Part shown: positions 32,798 through 42,203 of the stretch, in pieces | Numbering within the stretch: position 1 is the stretch's first letter | Layout: each line of letters opens with the position of its first letter | NCBI GenBank assembly: GCA_900323505.1 | Contig: OOIN01000024.1 | Span: forward strand, 310,001 to 374,000 | Direction: 5' to 3' | Origin: Ustilago trichophora | Lineage: Eukaryota; Basidiomycota; Ustilaginomycetes; Ustilaginales; Ustilaginaceae | Length of the DNA stretch: 64,000 nucleotides | Notes under the pieces: generated by a model | Seen by the model: only the letters and a program-made list of their open reading frames with translations | Databases searched by the model: none | What the model was told of the DNA's origin: nothing | Position numbers and translations under genes: made by a program

Positions 32798-33708
32798 TTA
32801 CACGCCAGCCATACCAAACATGCCCGTTGCGTCTCTGACCCTAGCCACGTCGCTTGCAGACAAATGATGCTTCTGGCTGAGGAAAAAGTCTTCAAAGATG
32901 CGTTCGATTTCTGCATCTCCCGGCGATCTGCCGGATGGGCCTGGTGAAGCGGCACCAGCCTCTACGTTTGGGCCCGAGAACTGGAGTTCGAGGTAGGATC
33001 GCAAGCCGGTCCAAAACTCGGTTGAGCGAATGCGGTTCTCGTGCAATCTTGAGATGCTCGGGCTGAGCGGTGGGGGAACTGCGGTGCCTGGATACTGGGT
33101 TGATCCGCCTGGCTGTGCGCCTGGGCTGAGAGGTTTGCCGGCGTTTCGGGTCGAGAGGCCGGAGAGGGTCTCGTCATCCGTAGTGAGGGTCAGCTCTGGG
33201 ATCGAGACACCCGAGGCGGTACGGTTGTGCGAAGGGCGAGAGGAGGAGGAAGAGGTGATGATGGGTGCCGGTGCTTGCAGGTCTGCCGAGGTGGGCTTGG
33301 TGGCAGATGGCGCAGGAGCGGGGTCGGTCGAGGTCGAGGTCGAGGTCGAGGCGGAGGCGGAGGAAGACATCTTTTCGTACTGTGCAACGGTGTATGTCTT
33401 TTGCGAAAAGGCGTGAAGCTGGGCAATTTCGTCTTTGAGAAGCTCGTTGACCATGCGATGACGCTTGAGCGTGTTGAGACCCTCAAAGGCGTCACTGACG
33501 ATGACTACGTCGTATGCTTGACCGCAGCCGCCGGACACGTCGGAGACCACCTGCGAGCATAATAAGGAGAGCAGACATGGAAGGGTCGCATCGGGGATCA
33601 GTGTTCCGTTTTTTGCAATCGAATTGATGGCATGTTGCAACTCACCAAAGTGGAGACGTTCTGCACTTTTTGCCGGATGGCGGTTTCGAGCTCTTGTGAC
33701 GAGACCAT
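32798..33708 (-). CDS. BolA2/Fra2-like protein with long C-terminal extension
   Basis: BolA2-class proteins pair with monothiol glutaredoxins to bind [2Fe-2S] clusters and regulate iron. The CDS is complement(join(32798..33550,33646..33708)), 271 aa. Exon 1 (21 aa, SSQELETAIRQKV) is joined through a 95-bp GTGAGT...CGCAG intron to VVSDVSGGCGQAYDVV. The BolA domain is residues 1-82, with the class II Cys in SGGCG (C30), FEGLNTLKRHRMVNELLKDE and the invariant His67 in LHAF. Typical members end near residue 90. This one continues for about 190 residues with a Ser/Thr/Pro-rich linker and a conserved-looking helical end (FWTGLRSYLELQF, IERIFEDFFLSQKHHL). I do not recognise that end. Confidence 0.82.
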
Positions 33709-34863
33709 AGCTGTATATGTATGAAGGTTGCGTAAAGTAAAGGGTATCGTCCTGATCCAAGCCTCGAAGCCAAAAGAAAAGCGGTTGTAGACGATGGTGA
33801 TTCGGATGCAAGCCAAAGTTGATGCCAAATCCAAATATCTGATAGCAGCAAGCGCAAGTTAGAGTGCGTGTGTGTGAGATGTGCAGCACAGCCCTCTTTG
33901 GAGCGCCGGACTTGAAAGAAAAAGCAAGAGAGAGAGAGAGATCTGGGCGCGTCTCGACTCGACCCTTTTTTGATTTTTAAAAATCTTTTTTGGCAGCGAA
34001 GAAAAGGCTGAGGAATGCGCCATCGGCGACTGGCTTGTGCTCAAAAAGAACAGAGAGACGAGAGACGCGACTCGAACCCAAATGCTGCGTGTCATGCGAG
34101 ACGGGGGCTCTGAGACACTCTCCTCGCTGATCTTCACCAACACCTCTATACGCGCGCTCGCTGGCTTCACAAAGTAGCGGGCTCAAAGAGGAATCAGAGT
34201 ACTGTTTTGAACTACGTCAACATCGTCCTGAGCTAAAGTGATGGTTGTTGCTGATTCGGTTGGATGCAGAGGACCAGTGCAGCGCAGGATAGCCTCTCTT
34301 GACAATCACATCTTGCTAAATCTTGCTCCAAGCTGGGCACGGTAGCTTCAGAGCTCCTCCGATCTGGCTCTGTTCAGTATTGTAGGATCTCAGAAACATG
34401 GAAGGAAGCTTGACTGGAAGGCAAAAGCGTTTGCCACCAGCGTTCTGGCTTGATTAGCTGGGTAATTACAATTGTTAGACTTACTTTGTCTTTCCTGACC
34501 TGGGGATTTTCCCCCTCCACAATTGGGAATGCTGGACCCTGAGCTGAAATGGAAACGCTTCTCACTGTCTTCCTTGAAATCACCTTCCGCACCAACCTTT
34601 TTGTCAAAGCCATCGACCCATTCCCCCTTCCAACATAAATTTGGCGAGTGTCCATCGGAATAACGGCGCGCAGGGGCATTGCTGTGGTCACGGTTTTTTG
34701 CTTTATCCCATCGATGGCTGGGCGAGGGTTGGCTTCAGGTTCCATTCGGCGTTGCTGGCCCTCCTCGACACTCTTGGCTTCTCCGCGTTCCCACAATTTC
34801 TTCCACCCCAGTCGAATCCACTGGAGGCAGAAAGCATCGCATCGAGCTGCCACGCTTTCGGTC
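33709..34863. other. Divergent intergenic region BolA-like / NTA1
   Basis: This 1155-bp stretch has a (GA)n run near 33930-33940 and an A/T-rich segment at 33962-33992 (TTTTTTGATTTTTAAAAATC). A T-loop-like GACTCGAACCC at 34070 was tested as a minus-strand tRNA and rejected because the stem does not pair. No gene is seen. Confidence 0.5.
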
Positions 34864-36024
34864 ATGCCACAATCGCAACAAAGGCGGATCGCCTGCGTCC
34901 AGCTCGATTCCAAGCACGCCGATGTGGCTGGAAACATCCACACTGTCCTCAATCTCGTCACTCAGCTCATCTCCGAGAGAGACTCAAATCCGATCGACCT
35001 CGTCGTCCTCCCCGAACTCGCACTCACAGGCTACGTTTTCACAAGCAGGCAAGAGATCGACCCACTCCTTGAAGACGCCGCTAGCTTCGAGACTCCTCCT
35101 CCTACTCCTCCTCCATCAGCATCTGCTTCGCCCACGTCGATCGAGTCATCGCCTTCCTCTTTCATTTCCGCATGCATCAACTCATGCGCGTCCTCGCCTC
35201 ATCCAAGCCTCACCCTTGCCTCCCATCTCGCGCAGCAACTTCATTGCTACGTTGTGATCGGATTTCCGGAGCGCTCTTCACACGTTTCCTCCAACGATTC
35301 ATCGTCCCCACCCACAAAAATCAAGACCATGATCGGTCCAGCTTTCGATGCTAGGCCTCAAGATGTCCAGAATGCAGAGGGGCCAGGAGATCAAGTCGTC
35401 TCTTCCGATGCTCTGAGTGGCCATGCTTTCAACTCAGCTGCTCTATTCGCCCCTGATGGTTCGCTCCAACACGTCTTTCGCAAACACTTTCTCTTTGACA
35501 CGGACCGAGTTTGGGCCTCTGAAGGCAATGGATTCAAGGCGGTTCATTTACCCACCCTGGGCAACGTTTGTGTGGCGATCTGTATGGACCTCAATCCCTT
35601 CGAGTTCCGAACTCCCTTCGAGAGCTGCGAATTGGCCTCGTTCTGCGTAGACAGGAACGTTGACTTGCTCGTCATGCCTATGGCATGGCTGCTCCCCAAA
35701 GATGAACACGATACCATGAGTCAAAAATCGAGCCTTTCCACGATAAATTACTGGGCTATGCGATGTATGCCCTTTTTCGATCGCCAAAGCCCACCACCGA
35801 TACCCGACGAGCATCCATCAACGTCCATGCACACTGACCACGGAAACCCTTCCAGTGGCGGAACAAAATATTTCGTTACCGCCAACCGTGCAGGAACTGA
35901 AGCAACCTCCACCTTTGCGGGCTCTTCGTGCGTGCTTGAAATGAAGCCAGCTCAGCGACCTCTTCTGCTCGACTGCCTCGGAGCCTCACAAGAAGCCTGC
36001 CTTGTTGTCACCCTCCCTCCCTGA
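34864..36024 (+). CDS. NTA1: NTA1, protein N-terminal asparagine/glutamine amidase
   Basis: This enzyme deamidates N-terminal Asn and Gln, creating N-degrons for the Arg/N-degron pathway. It is a nitrilase-superfamily protein of 386 aa from the ATG at 34864; the upstream in-frame sequence begins only with a GTG. The catalytic triad is visible: Glu51 (VVLPELALTGY), Lys207 (VFRKHFLFDTD) and Cys240 (VAICMDLNPFEF). A Ser/Pro-rich insert (about 75-105) follows the first strand. The C-terminus ends in a hydrophobic strand (EACLVVTLPP). It is the last housekeeping gene before the effector array, with E1 starting only 117 bp after its stop. Confidence 0.9.
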   Translation: MPQSQQRRIACVQLDSKHADVAGNIHTVLNLVTQLISERDSNPIDLVVLPELALTGYVFTSRQEIDPLLEDAASFETPPPTPPPSASASPTSIESSPSSFISACINSCASSPHPSLTLASHLAQQLHCYVVIGFPERSSHVSSNDSSSPPTKIKTMIGPAFDARPQDVQNAEGPGDQVVSSDALSGHAFNSAALFAPDGSLQHVFRKHFLFDTDRVWASEGNGFKAVHLPTLGNVCVAICMDLNPFEFRTPFESCELASFCVDRNVDLLVMPMAWLLPKDEHDTMSQKSSLSTINYWAMRCMPFFDRQSPPPIPDEHPSTSMHTDHGNPSSGGTKYFVTANRAGTEATSTFAGSSCVLEMKPAQRPLLLDCLGASQEACLVVTLPP

Positions 36025-36049
36025 TGCGCTATCCTATGGACCTCGTGCG

Positions 36050-36058
36050 TATATATAG
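36050..36058 (+). promoter_or_regulatory. TATA-box candidate of E1
   Basis: TATATATAG lies 84-92 bp upstream of the E1 ATG and only 26 bp after the NTA1 stop. The E1 core promoter must therefore overlap the NTA1 3' untranslated region. Confidence 0.55.
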
Positions 36059-36141
36059 TCTGCTCCTCGTCATTCTTGCTTCCTAACCCGCCCTTCAGCA
36101 CTACTCCTTCCCTCTTCAGCCGAAGCTCGCTTCCATTCGCC

Positions 36142-37320
36142 ATGATGCTGCTCCGTTTGATACGCTCGAGTGTCATCGCAGCCGCTCTGGCCCTGCTGTT
36201 GACGTCGCTCAGCTTCACAGCTGCTATGTACCCTGGCGAGGCAAGCTCTTCAGCAGGGCCGTCGGCTGGCCCCTCTAGATCCGAAATCGTGCCATCAGGT
36301 CCGGATGTGGACACGTTTATCGATAGGCTCAACACTGGAGAGATTGCTGCGCTTCGGCCAAATATCTATACTCCTTCCAGTCTCCACTTGCTTCCTGACG
36401 TCCCTTATTACGGAGACTCCCCAGTCTTCACCACAACTGCCCATCCTCAGATTGTCCAACGGGCGCTGCGAGACCACAAACAGGTGATCATCGTAGATCC
36501 GCAGGAAGGGAAGGCCCGTCAAGTCTCTTACTTTCACGACGGGGGTGACTTTCTACAAAGGACCAGGGTTCGATCTCGGGAAGAAGTAAAAAGGCTTATC
36601 TTCATGAGCGGCCTCGATACCAATCTTCATGTTTTGATCAAGCATTTCCAAAGAGTTCCATGGGATGAGCGATGGCCACGACGTCTACCCGCACAGCAGC
36701 CAGTCGAATTCTTACCGCATTTCAATGGTATACCCATAATTGAATCCGGTACTGACAATCTGGGTCATATGCTACGCGCATCTAAGACTGGACCTCAAAA
36801 ATTTTGGCTTAGGCAACCAGGCGGCGACTTGCTGATCGATCCACATGTGCAGCCGCAAATTCACTTGAACTCCTATGTCGAACCAAGGATACGCTTTTCG
36901 AGCGAATCCGAAAAAGGACAGATAGAGAGAGTCGTGCGCGGTTTCGATGCAGCAAAGAGGAGGTACGGCGAGAGCACAGCATCCATCATGTGGGGTCAAC
37001 CCATCCGATTGTCATCACGATACCAAAACGAACGGATCAAGGATCAGCCACTGCACAAGTACAAGCGTTTTGCCATCCAGGATGGTCAGCTCAGCATGCA
37101 GGAACAGCGGGATGAGTTCAAAAGATCTCTGCAATCACACGGCCGCTATCGCCTTTACGATACGATCGACCCGAGGAATGGCCCCTACAAGGTGAAATTG
37201 AAGGACCTCGGAGCTCCTCCTGACACTCCCGTGGAGGTTGAAGTCACGCGGCTGAGCCCCGCGGAGAAGATGCTGGAGAAAACTGCTGCAAGGATCCACG
37301 GGTTCTCACTCCCACACTAA
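36142..37320 (+). CDS. E1: predicted secreted effector-type protein, three-module group
   Basis: This 392-aa protein of no recognised family is the first gene of the array. A signal peptide (residues 1-28, RLIRSSVIAAALALLLTS core, cleavage near FTAA/MYPG) precedes a Ser/Pro-rich spacer. Three related modules follow. M1 is at about 86-130 (PVFTTT...ALRDHKQVIIVDP), M2 at about 190-234 (LPHFNGIPII...DNLGHMLRASKTGPQKFW), and M3 at about 279-355 (ASIMWGQPIRL...SHGRYRLYD). It ends with a short helix, AEKMLEKTAARIHGF. The mature part has no cysteine. Closest relatives are E4, E5, E3 and E2. The start is the first ATG of an ATGATG pair. Secretion is well supported; an effector role is inference from context. 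Confidence 0.85.
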   Translation: MMLLRLIRSSVIAAALALLLTSLSFTAAMYPGEASSSAGPSAGPSRSEIVPSGPDVDTFIDRLNTGEIAALRPNIYTPSSLHLLPDVPYYGDSPVFTTTAHPQIVQRALRDHKQVIIVDPQEGKARQVSYFHDGGDFLQRTRVRSREEVKRLIFMSGLDTNLHVLIKHFQRVPWDERWPRRLPAQQPVEFLPHFNGIPIIESGTDNLGHMLRASKTGPQKFWLRQPGGDLLIDPHVQPQIHLNSYVEPRIRFSSESEKGQIERVVRGFDAAKRRYGESTASIMWGQPIRLSSRYQNERIKDQPLHKYKRFAIQDGQLSMQEQRDEFKRSLQSHGRYRLYDTIDPRNGPYKVKLKDLGAPPDTPVEVEVTRLSPAEKMLEKTAARIHGFSLPH

Positions 37321-38193
37321 GATGACTTATTCTCCAGCACACTCCTATGTCAGTCTCGACTCGCTTCATGTGGGTACATCCGTAGCTTAGCTGCACTTTG
37401 CTCTCCTTTTTCTGATCGCCCATCTCATAGCCTTTTGCAAGACTTGTGAGGCCCACTCTCACTGATACAGCTGCACTTCGTTCCAAATTGCTTTTGTTTA
37501 ATTCAATCTCGTTGTGCAAGAACTTCTTCCCACGGCCCCTAGCTTCAGTGAATATCCCCACTACTGAAAGGCTGCCAGTGCGCTCATGTGAGCTTATGGT
37601 TCCACCTCAATATACAGAATTATACTCTGTGTCGAAAAACAAGTTGAGTTACTCGGTGATGTCCACGGGTAGGTTGGGTCAGTTTGGCGAACAAGGTTGG
37701 AACCCAAGCAAATCTGAGATGCTGTTGGTGGGTCACCGAGAGATCAAGGTGCGAAACGGAGCTTGTGAGATTCACGATTCAGGCTGGCAACGTTCTCACG
37801 GTTGCACTGCCCCCCTACTGTACGCGGCGGCTTCATTTGTTTTTATGCATGGACTGAGCGAGAAAGCGAGTTCCTATGCAATCTGGTGGGAAAGACCTAG
37901 CCAAGCCTGTCATGCTAAAGATGAGAATGTAGGCACCTGAATATACAGTAGGGATAGGGGTCAGGCGAGCGGGCTTTGGCGAAGGCTGACGCACAGATGT
38001 GTTCTCGACCCACCACGAAAGTGCTGGGGTTGTACTATACGTAATGCAGGCCATCTTCCTGTTGATATTCTGAAAGGGAGCAGCGAGAACGACCCTGTTC
38101 CGCAAAGCCTATTTAAGACGAGTGCTGGCAAAAGTACGAGAACAATCATATCGTTCGTATCCAAATTCTGATCGTCCTCCTCTGTGCCTCGTC
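37321..38193. other. Intergenic E1-E2, contains a duplicated block
   Basis: About 37588-37760 is homologous to about 39437-39601 (shared runs include GAGCTTAT-GTTCCAC and TCTGAGATGCT-TTGG), so the 3' flank was duplicated along with the gene. TATTTAAG at 38109-38116, 78 bp before the E2 ATG, is a TATA candidate. Confidence 0.6.
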
Positions 38194-39291
38194 ATGAAGT
38201 TGTATCGCCTATTGTCCTCTGGGCTTGTCCTGGCCATACTTAGCACGTTCATACTACCGCTTAGCAGCGTTGCTGCAGGCGGAAGCAACAGGGCAGGTGC
38301 ATCATCTTCAACAACACCTGGAGGCGCTGTTACAAGTGCCGATAAATTTTTCGAGCGACTCGTTTCGGATCACTTTCAACAGATGGGTCAGATGACTCGA
38401 GGCAACCCTAATTTTCATCCTTACCCCACCGTTCCTTTCCTCAACGGAATGCCTGTATTCGCCCCTACGGCGGACGTGGAAGTGGCCGGACAGGCGCTCC
38501 GAGATTACGGATCTATTCTCGTGGTAGATCCCAACAAGGATGAGGGCTTTAAGGTCCACATCGCAGGCCAATATCTTGGTAAAGGTGCCATCGAAGAGCT
38601 GGACCTGGAAAAGGCACAGCTTCTCCTAAATCTTCCCGAAGGAGCGCACATTTTACAGAAACATTTTGCACGAGAACGCATCACCAGCACTTATCCAATC
38701 CCTTTGCCTCGGGCTGAGAAGGTCAATCATCTGCCTCATTTCAACGGAATGCCTATCATCATCGCTGGCTCTGAATCCGACACGCTTGGACACATGCGGA
38801 CCGCCGCTAATACGGGACCCTTCGGGTTTTATTACGCAAAGCGTGGTCACAAAACTGTCCTGGTTCTTCCGCGTGACAACGAAAATCTCGGCTACATCTC
38901 CTCCAAGCAGACTCTGGCCGAGATCGAAGCCACCATGCCAAAATTCCAAAAAGTCAAGAACAGTTTTGGGGTAGAGCTCGCTAGTATCCTGTACGGTCCT
39001 TCCATACCTGTGGACAGTCGCATGCAAAAACCTCGGGAGAGGTGGCGAGGGCCGCCGCGGTTCACGCCGGGCGGAAACTACGAAGCCATGACCAAGTCAC
39101 TGCAAGAGTACGGTCAGTTTCACTTCGACGTGCCAAATCGCCGTGACACCCACTCTTTCGTGGTGAAGGTTTTGAATTTCAATGATCCTGACGAGACTCC
39201 CATGGAAATCGAGATGAGTCCTCTGCGTGCGACAGAGGAGATGGGAAAGTCGCTGCTTTCGGAAGCTGCTCGAGCCCATCCGCCCGTCTGA
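38194..39291 (+). CDS. E2: predicted secreted effector-type protein, three-module group
   Basis: This 365-aa paralogue of E1 has a signal peptide at residues 1-28 (MKLYRLLSSGLVLAILSTF, then SSVAA). M1 is at about 78-122 (VPFLNGMPVFAPT...ALRDYGSILVVDP), M2 at about 179-225 (LPHFNGMPIII...DTLGHMRTAANTGPFGFYY), and M3 at about 262-332 (ASILYGPSIPV...LQEYGQFHFD), followed by SFVVKVLNFNDPDETPMEIE and a C-terminal helix EEMGKSLLSEAARAH. The mature part has no cysteine. The start at 38194 (GTCATGAAG) has MKL like E5, E11 and E12. A decayed second copy of its 3' end lies 500 bp downstream. Confidence 0.86.
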   Translation: MKLYRLLSSGLVLAILSTFILPLSSVAAGGSNRAGASSSTTPGGAVTSADKFFERLVSDHFQQMGQMTRGNPNFHPYPTVPFLNGMPVFAPTADVEVAGQALRDYGSILVVDPNKDEGFKVHIAGQYLGKGAIEELDLEKAQLLLNLPEGAHILQKHFARERITSTYPIPLPRAEKVNHLPHFNGMPIIIAGSESDTLGHMRTAANTGPFGFYYAKRGHKTVLVLPRDNENLGYISSKQTLAEIEATMPKFQKVKNSFGVELASILYGPSIPVDSRMQKPRERWRGPPRFTPGGNYEAMTKSLQEYGQFHFDVPNRRDTHSFVVKVLNFNDPDETPMEIEMSPLRATEEMGKSLLSEAARAHPPV

Positions 39292-39799
39292 TGCACCATC
39301 CTCTGTATCGCTGTATCTTGATTATACCCTTTACAGCTCTGCGTCCGTCACATGCAAAAAGCCAAAATCGTCGCTTCAAGTTGTGTGCCTTGTGCTGTCA
39401 AGTCAAGAGTACAGAAATCATATGTGTGCGCCGAATTGAGCTTATAGTTCCACTGCTTTGAGCATAACCATTCTCTGTATTGCAGTGCAGGTTGAGTTAG
39501 TCGGTGAAGCCGGCCACGTATGGGTCAGACAAGCTTGTTGGACCCCACGCAACTCTGAGATGCTCTTGGAGGGCTATCGAGCGATGAAGGTGTGAAACGG
39601 AGGTGGTGGAGGTGGTGGGATTCGCCTCGCAAAGTTATGATTGTCCCGCTTCCTTGTTTCATGTGTGGTTGCTGTGCAATAATTCGAGGTCGCTTGAGCA
39701 CAGGATCAACTTCACTGGATCCCACGGGCGCAGCAGCTCGAAGGCATCTATTCCATGGTGAAGTCTGTGACCATGGTGACAAGCAGAAGTGAGTTAGGC
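39292..39799. other. Intergenic E2 to remnant, duplicated flanks
   Basis: The first ~110 bp after the E2 stop resemble the ~115 bp after the remnant stop (39964-40080). The segment 39437-39601 repeats the E1 3' flank. A GGTGGTGG run is at about 39600-39620. No gene is seen. Confidence 0.55.
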
Positions 39800-39963
39800 C
39801 CGCCGCCTGGCCCTCACGACACCAGCTCTTACAAGGTGGAGGTTCGTAATCCTGATGCTCCCGACAAGACTTCTATGCAACTCGAGGCTGAGCCCTTGTC
39901 TAGGGTAGAGGAGGTCGGCAAGTCACTTATGACAGGTATTGCTACAGCTTATCCGCACTTCTG
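39800..39963 (+). pseudogene. C-terminal fragment of an E2-like gene
   Basis: About 50 codons (YKVEVRNPDAPDKTSMQLE ... EEVGKSLMTGIATAYPHF, stop at 39961-39963) match the last 50 residues of E2 (VVKVLNFNDPDETPMEIE ... EEMGKSLLSEAARAH). No upstream modules or signal peptide are present in any frame. The 3' flank is also E2-like. I read it as the relic of a deleted tandem copy. The left limit is approximate. Confidence 0.8.
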
Positions 39964-40689
39964 ATGCACCATCACTTACCTCGCTGTTCCTTCAACATCT
40001 TCTTTACGGCTTTGCACCCGTTGCCACCAACAAAGTCAAAATTGTCGCTCCAAGATTGTGCGCCGTGTGCTGTCATAACTTACTTTGAGAGCACTGTAGG
40101 CACATGAATGCTTCAGTAACGAAAATCATCATTGCGAAGCTCATCAATCTCGATGAGACAGTCCGAATGTCTGTGAGTCCTGGATGAACTCCCCTGGAGA
40201 CGGAGATCTCATGAGAAATGAGACTAAGCGCCTTACTTCCTCTCCTCTTGGTCAATCGACTTCGTGCAACGTCCTTTCATGTGGGTGTCCCCGTTGGAAG
40301 CTTCGGCATTCTTAGTCTTACGTGGGATCTGTTCCGTTCACGGATCAAGATGGACCTGTCCCAGACTTGTGGACTGTGCATTTTGCTGGTTTTGTGGAAA
40401 GGATCCATGGCGTACGTGCTCTGAGGAGATTTTCTTCAACAAACTTGGCCTGATGGGATTGGCAAGATAAGAAACGACACCGTAATAGACGTGCAGTCTT
40501 CTCCACGCGCATACATATGAGGGGAGAAAGAATGCGACGGTGGGAACTTGGATCCAAAAGAGGGTCGGTCGGCTGGCAAAGTACTTAAGTTTGGTGATTT
40601 GAAGAAGCACGGCTCACTAAGAAATGGCCCTCGGTCTGCACCATCCACTTCTATAGCGATAATTAGTGCACGCCTTTCTTCAGATCATC
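39964..40689. other. Intergenic between remnant and E3
   Basis: The first part duplicates the E2 3' flank. A short segment near 40185-40215 (GATGAACTCCCCTGGAGACGGAGAT) weakly resembles the E2 codons for DETPMEIE and may be a further relic. GTACTTAAGT at about 40580 is a possible TATA-like site, 110 bp before E3. Confidence 0.45.
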
Positions 40690-41799
40690 ATGACGAGACT
40701 CCGCTTGCTTCTCATTCTCTTAGCTTCTTCCCTGCTCCTTTCCGGATTTTGCATGGCTACAAATAACGACAATGAAGCTGGTACTTCGACGAGACGGCTA
40801 CCGGAAGTCCCGATCGAGTCGCTGCTTGACAGGATTGCACCTCCCAGTGCTGATACGTATATCAAGCTTCTCAACCCGATCCGAATCTCTGGGTTAAACA
40901 AACTCGACAGGAAGGAATACGCCGAAGTTCCCTTCAACACCATCTTGGACATACCAATCTATACGACCAAGAGTGATGTAAACAAGGTGGAGCAGGCACT
41001 CAAGGATTTTAACTATGTCGCTATCGTTGACCCAGCCAAAAACCAAGCAAGCAAGATCAAGTACGGCAATATGAAGCTTGTACAAGAGCACTTTGACTTC
41101 GAGGAACTCAACCATGTCTTGCTCTCACAACGTTTGCATCCAAATGTTCACATCTTGGTCAAGCACCTTAAAAGCCAGATGGAACCTAACTATCCGATCA
41201 ATATGCCTGACGAGCTCTCTGTCGAAGAATTGCCTCATGCAAACGGAATTCCCATCCTAACGCATCGCTTCGATGAGCTGGGTTACATGTTGGGCGCTTC
41301 TCTAACAGGGCCAAAGATGTTTTATCATATGCGTAATGGTCACCCAACTGTCCTCATCCAACCTCAAGCTCCTGCACATCGGCTGGTCCGTGACCTGAGG
41401 CGTATCGAGGAAAACAGCATCAACCAGGCGCTGACAAATTATGGGGTTTATACTCGGCAATACGATCAGAAACTGGCTTCCATCTTCTGGGGTGCTCCCA
41501 TCCCTTTGGACGATGAACATCAATCGGATCGAATGGAATGGACTACAATGCTTCGGTACCCTCGCTTTGGCCCAGGTGTTTCGCGAGACGAGATGAAAGA
41601 CGCCCTGCAAAAGCACGGCAAATTTCGCTTTTACAACAGTAATAATCGCGCCAACAGTGGTCCAATCAAGGTCAAACTCTTGAATCCCAATGGAGTACCA
41701 GGCACCGCTATGCTGCCTACTATCGAACGGCTATCGGCTGGGGAGAAAGCTACAGAGTCATTCTACGAGTGGGCGACCAAATTGCGTCGACCAGGCTAA
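40690..41799 (+). CDS. E3: predicted secreted effector-type protein, three-module group
   Basis: This 369-aa protein has a signal peptide at residues 1-23 (MTRLRLLLILLASSLLLSG, cleavage near FCMA/TNN). M1 is at about 80-124 (ILDIPIYTTKSDVNKVEQAL, then VAIVDP), M2 at about 180-225 (LPHANGIPIL...DELGYMLGASLTGPKMFYHM) and M3 from about 266 (ASIFWGAPIPL...LQKHGKFRFYNS). M1 lacks the NG of the other members. The C-terminal helix GEKATESFYEWATKL aligns with the tails of E1, E2, E4 and E5. The mature part is cysteine-free. The in-frame extension to 40666 begins with GTG, so the ATG at 40690 is taken. No known domain is recognised. Confidence 0.84.
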   Translation: MTRLRLLLILLASSLLLSGFCMATNNDNEAGTSTRRLPEVPIESLLDRIAPPSADTYIKLLNPIRISGLNKLDRKEYAEVPFNTILDIPIYTTKSDVNKVEQALKDFNYVAIVDPAKNQASKIKYGNMKLVQEHFDFEELNHVLLSQRLHPNVHILVKHLKSQMEPNYPINMPDELSVEELPHANGIPILTHRFDELGYMLGASLTGPKMFYHMRNGHPTVLIQPQAPAHRLVRDLRRIEENSINQALTNYGVYTRQYDQKLASIFWGAPIPLDDEHQSDRMEWTTMLRYPRFGPGVSRDEMKDALQKHGKFRFYNSNNRANSGPIKVKLLNPNGVPGTAMLPTIERLSAGEKATESFYEWATKLRRPG

Positions 41800-42203
41800 A
41801 GTGGTTGTGGCTTGACATAGCCGCGCTTAACTGGATCTCGAGTCACGCGAACACGCCGTCCATGTTTTGTCTTCATCTTGCTGCAGCTCTCTGCACTGCT
41901 TTGTCTTTGGCGTAATGTCGCCACATCAACATATTCAATTCTGATGCGATCAGCTAGCTTTTGATGCAACGAGTGGGTGACCCTGCATGTTACGAATGAA
42001 ATTCACAGTGACGGGCTATGTCGAAATGACGCGAGCTTTGGTGGTATGGCAGGGGTTTCAGGGGGTCTGACCAAGACTGCCATTTCTTTGTCAGAGAAGG
42101 ATGAAAGGGTGGGCTAGACATCTGAATGGGAGGTCATTCAGCCTTTGAGATAGCATTCAAACTCTCGTCATCATCTTCAATCTGGAATATCTGTTCTTCG
42201 AAG
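41800..42203. promoter_or_regulatory. E4 upstream region, shared with E5
   Basis: The segment 41941-42070 is homologous to 43633-43790 upstream of E5 (shared ATGCGATC, TTTTGATGCAACGAGTGG, GCATGTTAC, TTTGGTGGTATGG). This shows that E4 and E5 arose by duplication including their promoters. Confidence 0.6.

Noticed and set aside
34040..34150. tRNA-like T-loop GGGTTCGAGTC on - strand
   Set aside because: The putative T-stem (TTTGG against TCGCG) does not pair and no anticodon arm can be placed.
34648..34863. 72-residue upstream extension of NTA1
   Set aside because: It starts only with a GTG and has no nitrilase homology; the ATG at 34864 begins directly before the conserved IACVQLDS strand.
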